From Massilia sp. UBA2604 (GTDB lineage: Bacteria; Pseudomonadota; Gammaproteobacteria; Burkholderiales; Burkholderiaceae_D): DNA of 9,674 bases. The notes under the pieces are model-generated. The model worked only from the letters and a program-made list of their open reading frames with translations, made no database searches and had not been told where the DNA came from. A program made the translations under genes and the position numbers. The DNA lies in NCBI GenBank assembly GCA_002339265.1, contig DDKG01000367.1, positions 1 through 9,674 on the forward strand, written 5' to 3'. This document shows, piece by piece, positions 8,895-9,674 of this stretch (the first letter of the stretch is position 1; the number at the start of each line of letters is the position of its first letter).

Positions 8895-9674
8895 TTTTGT
8901 TCTGTCAGGTTTCTGATGGTTTTCTCGAGCGCGCGGATCTTGGCGCGCATCGAATCGAGATTGCGCACGATCGCCGCGCTGCGTTCCCATTCGGCGTTCT
9001 TGGCCAAGGGGTAGAAGCCGGTGTACTGGCCCGGTTCGAGGACCGAGCGCGACACCATGCTGCCCGAGGAGATATGGACGTTGTCGGCAATTTCGAGGTG
9101 GCCCAGCACCATGGCGGCGCCGCCGAAGGTGCAGCGGCTGCCGATCTTGGCGCTGCCGGCCACGCCGACGCAGCCGGCCATCGCGGTGTGCGCGCCGATG
9201 CGGCAGTTGTGGCCGATCTGGATCTGGTTGTCGAGCTTGACGCCATCCTCGATCACCGTGTCGTCGAGCGCGCCGCGGTCGATGGTCGTGTTGGCGCCGA
9301 TGTCGACGTCGTCGCCGATCAGCACGCGGCCGGTCTGCGGAATCTTGATGTAGGCGCCCGCCTCCACCGCGAAGCCGAAGCCGTCGGTGCCGATCACGGC
9401 GCCCGAATGCAGGATGCCGCGCTTGCCGATGCGGCAGCGCGCATGGAAGGTCACGTTCGCGAACAGGTGCGTGTGCTCGCCGATCGCGGCATCAACGCCG
9501 ATGAAGCAGCCGGCATCGATCACGGCGTGGGCGCCAATGACGGCGCCGGCCTCGATCGTCACGTGCGGCCCGACGTGGGCGGTCGGATCGACCGTGGCGC
9601 CGGGGTCGACCACGGCGCTCGGGTGGATGCCCGGCGCCGGCGCCTGCTCGGTAAGCGACACGAAATACTGCGCC
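8891..9674 (-). CDS. lpxD: UDP-3-O-(3-hydroxyacyl)glucosamine N-acyltransferase, partial: N-terminus outside window
   Basis: Third enzyme of lipid A synthesis: adds the second (R)-3-hydroxyacyl chain, to the 2-amino group of the UDP-glucosamine intermediate; a cytoplasmic trimer. About 260 residues are visible, and the frame is open to the window edge. Family length is about 340-355, so the N-terminal uridine-binding domain (roughly 80-95 residues) is cut off. A GTG at 9661 could be mistaken for a start but is an internal valine (the preceding codons read A-Q-Y-F). What remains is the left-handed beta helix beginning [13 protein letters not shown], with repeated hexapeptides, then [20 protein letters not shown] holding the catalytic histidine (E. 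coli His239), [12 protein letters not shown], and the C-terminal helix ending [15 protein letters not shown]. It is the first visible gene of the lpxD-fabZ-lpxA-lpxB block; upstream I would expect skp/ompH and bamA. Confidence 0.96.
   Translation of the reverse strand, partial: AQYFVSLTEQAPAPGIHPSAVVDPGATVDPTAHVGPHVTIEAGAVIGAHAVIDAGCFIGVDAAIGEHTHLFANVTFHARCRIGKRGILHSGAVIGTDGFGFAVEAGAYIKIPQTGRVLIGDDVDIGANTTIDRGALDDTVIEDGVKLDNQIQIGHNCRIGAHTAMAGCVGVAGSAKIGSRCTFGGAAMVLGHLEIADNVHISSGSMVSRSVLEPGQYTGFYPLAKNAEWERSAAIVRNLDSMRAKIRALEKTIRNLTEQK

Noticed and set aside
7389..9014. 541-residue plus-strand open frame across lpxB, lpxA, fabZ and lpxD
   Set aside because: Runs antisense through four well-identified genes and has the same low-information composition as other shadows.

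Overview
The window is chromosomal DNA from a GC-rich betaproteobacterium, most likely of the Oxalobacteraceae (Massilia/Telluria/Janthinobacterium type). This rests on the gene order lpxD-fabZ-lpxA-lpxB-rnhB-rRNA methyltransferase next to ppsR/ppsA, which I recall as common in Burkholderiales, on the protein sequences, and on an LpxA acyl-length residue that predicts 3-hydroxydecanoate, a marker fatty acid of that family. The genus is inferred; no 16S gene is present.

Layout: (1) 1-2213, minus strand: ppsA (phosphoenolpyruvate synthase), cut at the window start so that the C-terminal end is missing. (2) 2214-2414: divergent intergenic region holding the ppsA ribosome binding site and probably both promoters. 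(3) 2415-3263, plus strand: ppsR, the kinase/phosphotransferase that switches PpsA off and on. The target threonine two residues before the catalytic histidine of PpsA is present. (4) 3261-3701: a visibly AT-richer gap between convergent genes, filled with copies of a 17-base motif built around AGGGTC-GAGT-GAATT. Two copies pair into 62-base inverted-repeat units, and several isolated right ends are also present. (5) 3702-4898, minus: a REC-EAL protein of RocR type in which the general-base glutamate and parts of the receiver phosphorylation site are replaced. (6) 4960-9674, minus: a tight block read in the order lpxD (N-terminus beyond the window) - fabZ - lpxA - lpxB - rnhB - TrmH/SpoU-family RNA methyltransferase, with ATGA overlaps or gaps of 4-15 bases.

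How they work together: LpxA, LpxD and LpxB are the first acyltransferase, the second acyltransferase and the disaccharide synthase of lipid A. FabZ draws on the same (3R)-hydroxyacyl-ACP pool for membrane fatty acids. RnhB and the methyltransferase are housekeeping nucleic-acid enzymes carried on the same transcript. PpsA/PpsR control entry into gluconeogenesis. The REC-EAL gene follows the methyltransferase by 61 bases on the same strand and, with the repeat cluster, looks like a lineage-specific insertion between two conserved blocks.

I see no mobile-element gene, tRNA, rRNA, CRISPR array or phage gene. The items most worth a second look are the degenerate REC-EAL protein, the structured repeat family, and the methionine in the LpxA hydrocarbon ruler.
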